Assembly (NCBI GenBank): GCA_012274445.1
Contig: JAAROD010000081.1
Span: 1,426,001 to 1,490,000 of the forward strand
Source of the DNA: Sclerotiophoma versabilis
Lineage: Eukaryota; Ascomycota; Dothideomycetes; Pleosporales; Didymellaceae
Reading direction: 5' to 3'
Length of the DNA: 64,000 bases
Shown in pieces: positions 10,331-22,196 of the stretch (its first letter is position 1; every line of letters starts with the position of its first letter). The notes under the pieces are model-generated. The model had not been told where the DNA came from. It was given only the letters and a program-made list of their open reading frames with translations, and searched no databases. Both the position numbers and the translations under genes were made by a program.

Positions 10331-11424
10331 ACATCTTATATGAACTCTCTTGAACCGCGAAGCTCTCCATAATAGGCAAAGTATATATGGGGACGCAAGA
10401 CTGCCGTTTTGGGGCGCCTGAGATACATGAACCAGAACCCACGACGCATTTTGACCAATACCGTTGGCCGTTCTCCCTTGACAACTGCAGAGTAAGCCAC
10501 TCATGTATCCGTGCTGTGCCAAAGATAAGGCTGTGCAGTGCAAACTTGCACCATACCTATTTGAGCCAGCAGCGCGGACCAATTGCTACATTTTAGACTT
10601 TACCTAGTTGGGACAGCCCTGCGACGAGCCAATCGCATCAGACATTAGTGGAGGCTGCAGTGCAGTGCACCCGGCTTGTGTGTGAGAGTCGGTGTTACCG
10701 GTGTACCTCAACATACTTTGCCGGATATCGTCATATCTTTCTCGCGTTTCATGCGCCTACTTTCGTGTTGATGCTGTTGCTTGAGAGCTAGAAACGTTGA
10801 TATGCTGTTGCGAGGCTTCCAGTCTTGACTCGCTGCAGCGATTTCATAGCACGTTAAGTATGATCGGCTGCGTACAAAGTCTACACGGAAATGGCTCGAG
10901 ACAAAAGACATCGAAGGAGAATTAAGCTCCGACAAGCACCGCTGTCCTTGCCCACGATCCTTGTCAATAGGTCCTGGTATCACCGTTGCTACTTGACGAC
11001 AGCGACTGGACTTGCGCGTATGATGCCCGTGATGCCGCATTGTAGCTGATGCACTGCTTACTGTTGAAAGATTTTGAGACCCTTGGTTCGCACTTCCTCA
11101 AGGCGTTGGTCGCGAAATAGCATCCAACGAGGTCTTATGATTGCCATGGGCCGGCTCGATCTCAAAGGCTGAGGCATCAGAAAGCTGAATGCCCGACACG
11201 AATGAGGACTGCTGGAGGAAGCAAGCTATTGTGAACAAGGAGCGTTAAAACGTCATCTTCAAGCATTTTACCGGAATCAGAATATCAAAAGACTTTGTAG
11301 GATTCAGAATGCCCAGGTGCCAAGAAGGCGACATTGTCGACAATCAATTGAGCGGGCGTTCGATTTACCCCACGAGTTCTGAACACCACCGAGAGCTCCG
11401 CATCAGCACATCCCCGCATCCACC
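10331..11424. other. Divergent intergenic region (MFS / TMEM19-like)
   Basis: About 1.1 kb between two divergent start codons. I see no gene or clear repeat. Confidence 0.5.
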
Positions 11425-12614
11425 ATGAGGCCTGAGATCGCAGTCCCGTCGATAGCTGCGCTCGTGTATCGTGCCTGGTCTCACAAGTCCCTCACACCTG
11501 TTGGCATTGCAACGGCTTTCGCAACAGCAGTGGTGCACGCGATACATCCGTGGGGTGCTTTCTTCCTGTTGCTCGCGACATTTTTCCTCGCTGGCACTAC
11601 AGTAACGAAGGTGAGAGCTGCACAGTATAGGCCTGACAATATCACTAATGAACGCAGGTCAAACATGATGTGAAGGCGAAACTCACACAATCGGCCACTG
11701 GCGCATCTGGTGGAGAGGGAGCGCGCAATCACATTCAGGTCATTGCGAATTCGGGCGTTGCTTCCGTACTGATCCTGCTTCACTACTGGCAGTTAACGAA
11801 GGAAGGAAGATTCGAGAACAAAGATCTATGCTTCCACAAGAAGAGCGATGTTCTGGTCGTTGGTATTGTCGCGTATGTACAGCCCCACTGTAGCTGCTCC
11901 GTCAATGCTAACATTTGCAGAAACTACGCTGCCGTCGCCGCCGATACCTTCTCTTCCGAACTTGGAATCCTGTCCAAGAGCAAACCCTTCCTCATCACCG
12001 CACCGTGGCGCACCGTTCCTCCAGGCACAAATGGTGGTGTGACAACCACAGGATTGGCTGCCGGCATGTACGGATCGCTTGGTATCTCGCTGGTAGCGAT
12101 GTTCCTCTTGCCCTTCTGCAAAGAGTGGGACTCGCGAGAAAGCTTCAGATTCATGATCTCAATGACATTTGCTGGAATCGCTGGAACGCTTCTTGACTCA
12201 CTGCTCGGTGCGCTGTTCCAAGCTAGTGTAGTTGACGTACACTCTGGCAGGATTGTCGAGGGTGAGGGCGGCGGAAAGGTCTTAGTTCATAGCAAGAACC
12301 CGCTGCATGTCAAGAAGGGCACTGAAGTACGGAGCAAAGTCATTCGCAACGAGGAGGGCAAAGACGGCATTGCGAAGAGCAGTGGTATTGAACTCGACGA
12401 GTCTGCGCAGGCAGCGAGAACTATGCGGAAAGCGGGAGCTGACGGGAGTGTCGTAGCTGACGGACAGCATGAGAGCCGTAGGGTCGAAGTCGGAAGCGAT
12501 CTGCTTGACAATAATGCCGTCAACATCCTCATGGCAGCTTCAATAAGCGTGGGAAGCATGTTGATAGCATGCGTCTTCTGGGAGGTACCTTTCAGCAGTA
12601 TTATTGGCTTGTAG
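11425..12614 (+). CDS. TMEM19/DUF92 family integral membrane protein
   Basis: Exons 11425-11610, 11658-11872 and 11921-12614 encode 364 residues; the introns are 47 and 48 bp with GTGAG and GTATGT donors. ATG 11425 has a CACC context. DUF92 hallmarks are present: an N-terminal TM pair (TPVGIATAFATAVVHAIHPW, FFLLLATFFLAGTTVTKVKH), the motif NSGVASVL, then ANYAAVAADTFSSELGILSK and TNGGVTTTGLAAGMYGS, which are the strongest family signatures, and a C-terminal TM. A hydrophilic loop of about 110 residues (GRIVEGEGGG... to GSDLL) lies before the last TM and is longer than in compact homologues. The family is found from bacteria to humans with no settled function; a plant member is linked to phytyl-phosphate kinase activity. 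Confidence 0.88.
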
Positions 12615-13502
12615 CTATCATGAAGTCTAATCACAGCTTTTTGTAGCTTATATTAGTATTGATCCATGTTTTGAGACATGCTGATGGGCTGAACAGTCTG
12701 GCAAGCTCTTTGAAGACGACACAAATTTTGTTTGATTGAAATTTCATTTCTAAAGATACTTCGCAACGTCGTCCACTATTGTACAGCGCTTCAGTCGCAC
12801 CAGGATGCTACTTGGGTGATAAGGATTCCCCGTACTCCCAGAAAGTGACCTTGTTGCAAGCAACGCGGCATGATAACAAGCCAGTCCATTAGGGTTCTGG
12901 AAAACACAACCATAGAGAAGATTCTTCTCTGTAATGCTGGGTCATTATGAAAGCCTTTCACAATTATTGTTACGTAGTGTTGAAGAAAAGGTAGCTTTAT
13001 TAATGTATCTCATGATTGTCTAAGATCTTTATCTTGCTCCCTTCTTCGACCAACACGCCGGCTTCTTTTCACTTCTCCATATGTCCCAGGTGTCTCTTTG
13101 CATTAACATCCGTCTGCAGTGACAAGAAAAGCGGCACACCAGAATAAGCAGCTGTTTCGCACCACTCGCATAGCCCCCAGGGACCCACAACGGTGGAAAA
13201 TAGCTGTAATTACACTCGATTGTTGCATCTGCAATTGCGACAAACCCTGTGTTCTTCAAATTAATTTTTACCGTGTGGTTGTTGAGTTATCAAGTCAGAA
13301 ATTGCACCATCCGACAAGTACTAGGAAGTGGATTGCACTTTTATTAACCAACAATCTCAGCCAGACAGAACTCTGTGTTCTTTATTGAAGACCCCTCCCT
13401 AATATTGTCAAAAAAAGATGGTGTTCCTGTCCCGTGTTGTGCCGCAGTTCCCTTGCTTAGCCCGCCACACTCCATTCACCCCCACCACCCCACCAACAAC
13501 GC
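12615..13502. other. Intergenic, about 0.9 kb
   Basis: Moderately AT-rich, with no recognisable gene or repeat. It separates the TMEM19-like gene from the tRNA-Leu transcription unit. Confidence 0.5.
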
Positions 13503-13510
13503 AAAAAAAA
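13503..13510 (-). terminator. Putative RNA polymerase III terminator of tRNA-Leu
   Basis: On the minus strand this is a run of eight T, starting 35 nt past the last base of the tRNA. Runs of T terminate Pol III in fungi, so this fits the transcript end. Confidence 0.6.
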
Positions 13511-13544
13511 GATCCTGGGATATCTGGCTGAGCCAGACGAATGC

Positions 13545-13710
13545 TGATGAGGACGGGACTCGAACCCGCGCCACTTTCGTGACCAGGAAGCTGATTGCTC
13601 AGCAATGCTAAGGAGAAGAACCTTAACCTGGCGCCATAACTGTGATTTGTTAGGGAAAATGGTCTAATGGTGACTTCTGAGTGGAACTTACCCAACTCGG
13701 CCACCTCACC
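13545..13710 (-). tRNA. tRNA-Leu(AAG): tRNA-Leu(AAG) with two introns, one spliceosomal-like in the D-loop
   Basis: Read on the minus strand, G1 is 13710 and A73 is 13545. The acceptor stem pairs GGTGAGG with CCTCATC (one G-U). The anticodon stem is CCAGG/CCTGG with loop TT-AAG-G-T; the variable arm CAC-GAAA-GTG marks a class II tRNA; the T-arm is GCGGG-TTCGAGT-CCCGT. The A73 discriminator and anticodon AAG give leucine. Intron 1 (13691-13640, 52 nt) lies between G19 and T20. It begins GTAAGT, has CTAAC with the branch A 10 nt from the 3' end, and ends CACAG. Its removal restores a canonical D-arm (GCCG, AGTTGGTTA, TGGC). Intron 2 (13620-13589, 32 nt) sits at the standard 37/38 site and contains CCTT, which can pair with the anticodon region. 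The mature length would be 82 nt. A box (13703-13692) and B box (13566-13556) are intact. It could be a pseudogene hit by an insertion, but all arms are undamaged. Confidence 0.8.
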
Positions 13711-16005
13711 GTTAGGATGGTTTGATGAAGAGAACGAGTCTTATGATATAAATATCATGATTATAAATAATTGTCAGTGCGGCCTTCCCACGGTCCCTTC
13801 GCCCAAACCTGTTGTGCATACAATGTGGCAGTGCGGCTCGCTAATATCCGCTTCCGTAGTCTCATTATCATTAGAACTCTTCAGATCCTTGTCTGCGGAG
13901 CCATGTGACAGGTTTGCGGCCAAACTTTCATTACCAACCAACAATCTGGGGGGCGGCAGGAATTCATCAAAACCAGTTACTTTGTGTTTCAGAAAATGCA
14001 AATTCAAACGCAGCTTCCCATTTTGATAGAATCGGATGGGTAATATAATGTACATCGTTTGGGATCTTTTTGGGCTCAGAGGTGGGCGTGGTCAAGTCAG
14101 GGCTGGGCCATAATCTATCAAACCCTTCTCAGTGCGGTTGCAGAAGTCCGGATTGAAGGCATTGCTCCTCATACTTCTCGGAGGAAACTAGCAGGTTTCC
14201 CAAGTCTCGCCAACTTGTGAACCGATAGAGGACTACAGCGTACTCTGCCCATGTCGCGTATCTGCGTAAGATTCGCTGACGACCTCCAAACATCATTCAA
14301 AGAGTGGTGAGTTTCGAGCTTGCATTTTGTTTTTCCGTAGTACGAGAGGGATATCATATCGCCCGGGTCGCTGGCTGTGCAGCACCCCTCCCACAACTTG
14401 GAAAGGAACTAAGGAAACATACACCAGTGGACTTGTAGGTAGGAAAATAACAGTAACATACTTGCAGTGACGAACACCTCTCAGGCGCAAGTGCTCTGAA
14501 GGGCCTCATAATGACCCTTGTCTTGTTCTCCACGTCACTTATAGCATACCTTTCTTTATTGCGCGAGCTCATGTTGTTTACTGTTTTGAGTGCATCCGCT
14601 CACTGCCTTTGCCGACGCTGCAACCTTCACTAAACTTTCCAATGCCAATTGCGGTTTTTGCAAAAGTGGTGTGGGCACCTTTTTACATACCTGGTCACTG
14701 GACCTATACTATCTTTTGGCCTCTCTTACCCTCACCTACCGACGATATAGCACACTCAGGATGGACGTTTGAGGTTATCTTCTAAGCTTGCTTACTGCAT
14801 TGGCCACAAGCTGGATCTTGTGTCGTTTTGCAGCTGCCGCTACTTTACTACACGTTTCAAGCCGATAGTTGCCTACATGAATTCGTTGGCAGATGAATCA
14901 AAAGCTGCGAAGCCAAAACCCAAAGATCCTCCTATATATTTGCAGTCAACGACTTGCCCTTTCCATCAACGCTCTTTAAATTTTCCAGATCCCATCAACA
15001 CAAAAATAACCTCTCATCAGTACTACGCACGCGTTTAGTCACTCCGAATTGACATTGTAAGTTTTCCTCGACATAACATTGCCATGAAAGATCCTGATCT
15101 CCCAGCTCAAACTACTTGCGCGCGTAGGCAGGCTGTTCGGCGCAACTATTTGCTTGGATTCGGAGTCTTCTAGATCGAGCAGAGTAAAGAAAACACAGCT
15201 TTCGTTGCCAAAGTGGTCATGTTGCCTCTCAAGCCAGAAATGGGCGATACTGTACGTTGCAGATTGTCTTGGAAGAATTAAAGAGAGAAAATATGAAATG
15301 GACGCAACTGGAGATCTCGGGCAGAACGTTGGCGTGGATTTTAATGAATGACAAGCGTTGAAGGAGATAGAGTAACAAGACTGAACGGACTGGAAGTTCG
15401 CCGTATTTACCATAAAACATGTTTCAAAGGCTCCTGTATTCACCTGGCTTTACCGACCCTGCTTGCCGTGTCTGCCTACTGCGACTGACTCTCAACCTTA
15501 CCTCATCACGTCTGACTTCGTGTTCATGATCTCTTCCATGCCATACATCATTGTTGCAATACGTGGGCACTGTCGATGAAGGGTGCATGTGTTACAGTGT
15601 AGCAGATTTCCTGAGAATGAGTGTAGAGTACACATTGGCAAGTCCTATTCTTACACCCAATTTGATATTTAAGAGCATATATTACAAAAACAACTTCTTC
15701 CCTGACTGAGCGCTTAACAACGCCTGTTTATAACTAACCAATGATCCACAATCAAACATGAACAACAATGAGATAAACAGTCTCCTACAAAAGACGGTAA
15801 CACAGCAAAAAAGTTCAAGGCGTAACTATTTATAAGTACCGAACCGACTCTAATTGTATACTAAGGCTAACAATGAACCAGCTCATGTAAGAACTGTCCA
15901 GCTCCACCTAAACTCTGGGAAACTATAAAGAAATCTGAACGCTAGAAACGACATACTGACGAGGCCTAGGCCGGCATATAACTCAGCACGCTTGTCAATC
16001 CCAGA
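13711..16005. other. Intergenic, about 2.3 kb
   Basis: AT-rich DNA directly upstream of the tRNA includes the inverted repeat ATGATAT-AA-ATATCAT at 13743-13758, about 33-48 nt before G1, a plausible Pol III upstream TATA region. The rest shows no convincing gene. Confidence 0.5.
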
Positions 16006-18306
16006 TCACTGGGCTCCGGGCACAGGCACTGGATAATGTACATCCGGCAACTCGCCATTAACTGGACTCCTGATATCTGATAGCTCAGCATGGGCAGGAC
16101 TTTTGACGTCTGGTAACTCTGCGCTGATCTGGTGGGGATCTAGGTATTTGAGTGGTTGCGAAGGATCAGGAGCCTGTGGGTAATATGTTTGTTGGTGTGG
16201 ATAAATAGCCTGCTGTGTCCATTCCCCAGATTGGTGTTGCCCTTGTGGAGATACCTGATAGTAGTGTTGACTACCTTGCCAGCCTTGAGGTGGCGGTGTA
16301 GCTTGGGGTGAGTACACAGGCGAGTGAGCCATGTAAGGAAGCATAGTACTACCTTGCGAGATGGAGTCATGTGCAACATGAGTCTGTGCCATGTCGAGGT
16401 CATGGGAATCGCATCTTGTATTAAGACTGGGCTCGGCTTGACCATGTGTAGTGCGTTTGCGACGTCTACAGAGGCACAGGAAGGTGAGAGCGAATCCAGC
16501 AAGGGCAACCACACCACCAACGGTACCGCCTACTATAGCACCCACATTCGCCTTGCTAGGTGCGGATTGGTTTGTAGGCAGGCTCGCTGTTGATGTTGCT
16601 GATGTGAATCTGGTCGCCGTTGGCAGTTTCGGATAATTAATTCCTTTCCAATAAGCAGACAACGACGGCGTTGCCCAGCCTTGTTCTGGTGCTATCTTCG
16701 TGGCATGACCATCGGCACTGCTATCCGTCAGCAAAAAATGGTCATAAAATTGCGGGTAAGGACACTTACTTGCCGCCTATGAGCGCAACAATCTGATCAG
16801 GCACTCAGTACCTCTTCGTATCGTTCTTGACTGCATGCCACCAGTTGCCCACATCCACATTTTCCTGTCCAAGTAGAAGGCCATGCTGCCCTCCCATATT
16901 AGGAACATCACACTGCACCATGGACTTGTTTGTGACGGAGCCGCCCATTATGATCATTTGCGAGTCGAAGATAACATTGCAGGAGGACCATCCCTTGCCA
17001 CCGTAATTAGGAACTGAAGCTGGTGGGGCTGGATGTATCTGAGCGCATGAGTATGCCACATTCGGTGTTGGAGCTTGTTGTGACTTACCCTTGTCCATTG
17101 GAACGACGGCAGGGATAGTATGTAGGCCTCATCAAATGCGTATCCCGCTTCTCCAATGCCACCCCAGACATAGCTTGAGCAATTTAGCGTTATATCCATA
17201 TGCCAGTGTCTTTTCTCGTAGTACGTACAAGTTGTAAGACGTTCGATCTGCTGCCCAAACTACTCCGGCGCAAGATCCGCGTCGAGGTGAGGGCACATCT
17301 CCAGTAGCTCCTTGCGTGTACCATCTGTTATCAGATATATCAAACAGTTGGATTTTCTAGCTAGGTATTAGTCAAGATTACCGTCATCACACACGGCAAT
17401 ACTGACACTCATGTTCGCCTATGAAACATCAGCGATTGTTGACTCACTTTACTTGCGGACTGTTCAGACTCACAAAGCTCACGTCACCGCTACTGTTCGT
17501 TTCCACGCCCCCAAAGTAGGCCAACATGCCTGATGCTGAGGCTGGTAGGTAGTGAAGCGTGCCTTCAGCTCGAGGCGTTCGATCGTACGTCTTGTTCGAC
17601 CACATTCGAGTATTCATATTAAATGATGTCAGTGAATCCAACATTAGAGATCCGCCACTCCACTCAGAAACGGTTTTGTTGCTCAGATATCCTCCGTAAT
17701 AATAGGCAATACCTGCATCAGACACTGCACCTGCACCAAGTGCGGGCCAGGAGACCCCAGCTTGGGAGCCATCGGATGCGCTTGACTTGTTCCATGTATT
17801 GTAGATGACATCGAAGAACCAAAGGTTTGTGAAGGTTTGCGGTTTCCCCTCGTATTCTCCGCCAAAAAGGTAGAACAACTTGTTGGTGGAGTCGGGCCAC
17901 AAGACACCACCACTCGTGGAGGGCACATCTACATTCTGTCGAGGATGTTAGCTTTGTATTGACAGGTCAAAGTGTATCGCAGGGATGAACTACCTTCGTC
18001 AGATTCTTGTATTGAATCGGAAACATGACTGGGTTGTTAGTGTCCCGAATGTCTTCCCACAATAGTCGGGCATCTGTACTCATGAGCAAAAAATGCGTCT
18101 CGAGGTGCCAAAAACTGACTCTGCTGAGCGACACTACCACTGTCTACAGATCCCCCATAAAACACCTTTCCCCCGTCAATATAGAGCTTTGAATCGATTA
18201 TGCATGTTTGGTGTTGGTGACGTCGGCAGAAATCTTTGACAGGATCTGGGATGTTCTGCTGCGCAGCAGTCACTGTTAGTATCGCAGCGAGCAGAAACAG
18301 TTGCAT
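16006..18306 (-). CDS. Kelch-repeat single-pass membrane protein with a TGA in the ancestral frame
   Basis: Exons (minus) 18306-18120, 18073-17994, 17935-17453, 17356-17229, 17173-17089, 17038-16812 and 16720-16006 give 634 residues. A signal peptide (MQLFLLAAILTVTAA) precedes Kelch-type blades (KLYIDGGKVFYGG, LFYLFGGEYEG, AYYYGGYL, GTLHYLPASASGMLAYFGG, YVWGGIGEAGY, MIIMGG). One TM (VGAIVGGTVGGVVALAGFALTFLCL), a basic patch and a Gln/Pro-rich tail follow. At the exon 6/7 border, the family-like continuation VPDQIVALIGG and a strong GTAAGT donor (16769) exist, but TGA at 16807-16805 stops that frame. Only a weaker donor, GTACTG at 16811, splices in frame around the stop, at the cost of about 15 codons. 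Without that, the protein ends before the TM segment and would be soluble. Kelch propellers mediate protein contacts; partners are unknown. Confidence 0.75.
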
Positions 18307-20175
18307 GATTGCGTCCAGGAGGAAGCCCAAAGACTGGCATGCAACCAAGAGCTACCACGATGTCAAGCTATCGTAGATATCTGGCTACGACGTGTAGAGC
18401 AGGAAGTTGGGATACTTCTGGCGGATAAGTGGGAATGACACAGGGTAGAGCATGTGCGGGGCCTCTACACATATCGCAGTGCTAATATTGGTATGATATG
18501 CCCATTTCTAGGGACCGCATCTAGTTTCTTGCTCACCTCATTTGCTGGTGCAACAGATGCAGGGTGTCGTGTGTGTTGCAGAGTGGAGTTGGTGGCGTTC
18601 AGGCCAAGAGACACTGACAGATAGTGATTTGAGCTGCTTTGTGTTCAGTTATTCCTGGCTAGATGAAAAGTTAACGCTGACCGAGGCCATTGATAAGGTA
18701 TTTGCGATCGAATCGTGAATTGACAATGCCACCCTCGAAGCTCACGATCTGGTTCTAATCAATTCCATCTAGACGGGCCAGCTGGATTTAGAGCTGCAGT
18801 GACCACTTTGACGTTGGGGCCAGTTGTGGACGACCTCACACGGCAGGCTGAACGGCGCTAGTACAAGGCTCTGCTTATGAGAGCCCTTCGTCTCGTTGCC
18901 TTGCCATCCATTTGCCGTCATGAGTTAGAAGAACTCCATTTGGGCAATTCTCTGAAAACAAGATGCCAGACTCTTCGAGGAGAACGAGATGTGTGTCCAT
19001 CGTAAAGATACGTAAGGAAAGATGTGGAGCCCGCGAGAGCCAGGATGCGGCACATATGCATCTATAGTGGCCATCTTGGGAGCCTCATGCTAGCCTTTCC
19101 AGGGTGAGTCTTAGCTCGAGGCTTACGTTTTTGCTCTCAGCAACTATGCAGTGTTCATGTTGGAGCAAGGCTGTGATACGAAACCGTACACCCGTGGCAT
19201 GCGTTTACACAAGGCGTGTATCCTGTATGGGCCGTCGTTTGAATCCATGGGTCTTACCGCCTCGGCAACTGCGTATAACCCGTCAAGGTATGTTTATGAG
19301 GATGTATTGCGGGGCACGTGACATAACCTATCACTGCTGCCTTTTTGTTCTACTGCCTGTAAATTCCCAATTATCAAGACTTCTAGAATCTTAGTTTCTG
19401 GAATGTTACCCCCCGCTCTTTAGTTTTTGGCTTATACTTAACAGTGCCTAAGAGCCTGCTGCGACTTAGAAGTATTGGTGTCCGCTGCTTTCCACTTCGC
19501 ACCATCTTCAGTGTTCCTTGTCATGAATCCATCCTCCACGGTTGCGTCGTTCTTTTCACCGTGGTCTTTCGCTTCTCTTAATGGGACTTTTATTTTGTTT
19601 TAGGTCAAATGAGCAGAGCTATTCATCCGCCAGCTGTGCTCTTCCATGTTCTGTAAACAAGGCGCGATATGCATTCGTTGTCAAGCCGTTTGCAGTTGAC
19701 CTTGCTCGACGGTGATGGTGATGATGCTACGCCAATGAACATCCATATAGCGTTCGCGGCTCAGGGTTCAGTAACGCAGATCATGCAGAGCCTCAGCTCG
19801 GTCCACATGGGTCCAGAGCTCGTTCACAGGTGATGGGCAGCAGAAGAACATTCTCTCGGCCGCGGGAGTGATGTTTTGGCCAAGCTACTGGCCGGTTTCG
19901 TAGCAATCTCGGAGAGCCCCTCACTAGTGCCATCACCCCACTCAAAACGTCACTAAAGCTTTCAGAGGGGTCGTGCATTCACAGCGCTCAACAACAAATA
20001 CTCGGCCTGAGCCTGCGCATTAAGATCCTTACAATTCATCTGTCAAAAGTAAGTTTCTCTTTATTGTCCTGTCTATACAGGCTATCATTACCTGCTTTTA
20101 CTCCTTCAATCGACGTTTTGAAGCTACACAAGAGCTCCGCTGACCCCGCTACCGCTTAGCACTCACACCACAATC
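18307..20175. other. Intergenic, about 1.9 kb, Kelch / PGK1 divergent
   Basis: I see no gene. The last 150 bp before PGK1 are pyrimidine-rich (for example around 20051-20110), as is common in promoters and leaders of highly expressed fungal glycolytic genes. A GTAAGT at 20049 and CAG at 20080 could mark a very short leader intron, which I cannot support further. Confidence 0.45.
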
Positions 20176-21541
20176 ATGTCTCTCTCCAACAAGCTCTCTA
20201 TTGCTGATGTCGACCTCAAGGGCAAGCGCGTCCTGATCCGTGTAAGACCCAAATAATATCCGTACTCAATGCCCAATCAGTCACTCACAAATAGATCTAC
20301 AGGTTGACTTCAACGTCCCTCTCGACTCTGACAAGAAGATCACCAACAACCAGCGCATTGTCGGTGCTCTCCCCACCATCAAGCATGCCATCGAGAACGG
20401 AGCTAAGGCCGTCATCCTTATGTCCCACCTCGGCCGCCCGGATGGCAAGCCGAACCCGAAGTACAGTCTCAAGCCGGTTGTTTCCGAGCTCGAGAAGTTG
20501 CTCGGCAAGAACGTCACCTTCACAGACGACTGCGTTGGCAAGCAGGTTGAGGAGACCGTGAACGGTGCCAAAGACGGACAAGTCATCCTTCTCGAGAACC
20601 TACGCTTCCACGCTGAGGAGGAGGGCAGCTACAAGGATGACGAGGGCAAGAAGCAGAAGGTTGACAAGGCCAAGGTTGAGGAGTTCCGCAAGGGATTGAC
20701 TGCTCTTGGTGATATCTACATCAGTGAGTGTTGCCGCATCTGACCTTAAGTTTCCCTTTGCTAACACTCCCCAGACGATGCTTTCGGTACCGCCCACCGT
20801 GCTCACAGCTCCATGGTCGGCGTCGACCTGCCTCAGAAGGCTTCTGGTTTCCTAGTCAAGAAGGAGCTCGATTACTTTGCCCAGGCGCTCGAGGAGCCCA
20901 AGAGGCCCTTCCTCGCCATCCTCGGCGGTGCCAAGGTCTCTGACAAGATCCAGCTCATCGACAACCTGCTCGGCAAGGTCGACAGCTTGATCATCTGCGG
21001 CGGCATGTCTTTCACATTCAAGAAGACCCTCGAGGGCGTCAAGATTGGCGACTCTCTGTTCGATGAGGCCGGCAGCAAGACCGTCAAGGACCTTGTTGAG
21101 AAGGCCAAGAAAAACAACGTCAAGATTGTTCTGCCTGTTGACTACATCACCGCTGACAAGTTCGATAAGGATGCCAACACAGGGTATGCTGAGGACAAGG
21201 ACGGCATTCCAGATGGCTGGATGGGTCTTGACTGCGGAGAGAAGTCGATCAAGCTCTACAAGGAGGCTATCGGTGAGGCTCAGACTATTCTCTGGAACGG
21301 CCCCGCTGGTGTCTTCGAGTTCGACAAGTTCGCTGCTGGCACAAAGGCTACACTCGACGCTGCTGTCGAGGCCGCACAGAGTGGCAAGATCGTCATCATT
21401 GGTGGAGGTGACACAGCCACAGTTGCTGCCAAGTACGGCGTAGAGGACAAGCTGTCTCACGTCTCGACTGGTGGTGGTGCGTCGCTCGAGTTGCTTGAGG
21501 GCAAGGACCTGCCCGGTGTGTCTGCTCTGTCAAGTAAGTAA
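20176..21541 (+). CDS. PGK1: Phosphoglycerate kinase
   Basis: Exons 20176-20241, 20303-20723 and 20775-21541 encode 417 residues, the standard eukaryotic length. Introns are 61 and 51 bp. The enzyme transfers phosphate from 1,3-bisphosphoglycerate to ADP in cytosolic glycolysis. Diagnostic blocks are VDFNVPLD (split from RVLIR by intron 1), [30 protein letters not shown] (created across intron 2), [50 protein letters not shown] and [14 protein letters not shown], which together form the substrate and nucleotide sites. Codon use is strongly biased to C-ending codons, as expected for very high expression. Confidence 0.99.
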
Positions 21542-21816
21542 ACCACTTGCTGCAGGGAGACCTAGGCTCAGATTCGGAAGGTATATCCCCGAAGTTATGA
21601 TTGATGTAGTTTAATTTATTTCCATCTGAAGACAGATTGATTGTCTGTCGCCGGCTTTCTGTTCGTGCTCTATGATCGTAATGCTCGTAATGCTACAGAC
21701 ACACTCTGCGCACTTGTGATGATCCTCGGTCTTCCCTGGCATCAATCGCCCAAGCTAAGCGTGCTGGTTGCAAAGCCCATGGGCTTCCGTTCGTCTCGGC
21801 GTCGAGGTCAAATGCT

Positions 21817-22196
21817 TCATTTGCCCAGCTTCTTCAGCTCATCCCTAGCTCGACGTTAGCTTCCATCTTCTACAACGACTTTCCCTCGAAGATTCTCACC
21901 TCAACTGGTTCGCGAAGTCTTCCGTCGTGTCATCATCGTCCCAGCTCTCCTCCCACAGGTGTGTCTTGTCGCCGTGGGTCTGTGTCTCCTCTTCGCCCCA
22001 GTCTATATTCAAAGTCAGCGCCAGCCTCGCCTTGTCTCAATCCTCGGTGATGCGTACCCTCGACAGGGAAGTCCTCGAACTCGTCGTCTTCCTCAAGCTG
22101 AGGCGCGGGCTTTGCGGTGGCAGCCGGTTGCCCATTCGGTGCGTCACTGACGACGGCTTTTGTTGTGGGAGCTCCTCCTTGTGCAGCGCCGGACAT
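21817..22196 (-). CDS. SEM1: 26S proteasome lid / TREX-2 subunit Sem1 (DSS1)
   Basis: Exons (minus) 22196-22058, 22002-21900 and 21844-21817 encode 89 residues; introns are 55 bp each. The DSS1 signature is plain: the acidic site EEDDEFEDFPVED, then WGEEETQT, LWEESWDDDDTTEDF and the final helix ANQLRDELKKLGK. DSS1 is a small, mostly disordered acidic protein that bridges Rpn3 and Rpn7 in the proteasome lid and also joins Sac3-Thp1 and BRCA2-type complexes. The N-terminal 35 residues (Ala/Pro-rich) are low complexity. The second exon border recreates the conserved VED/WGEE junction, and the third exon is only 28 nt. It converges with PGK1, with 275 bp between stop codons. Confidence 0.95.

Noticed and set aside
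20852..21460. A 202-codon open frame antisense to PGK1
   Set aside because: A reverse-strand shadow caused by the strong codon bias of PGK1.
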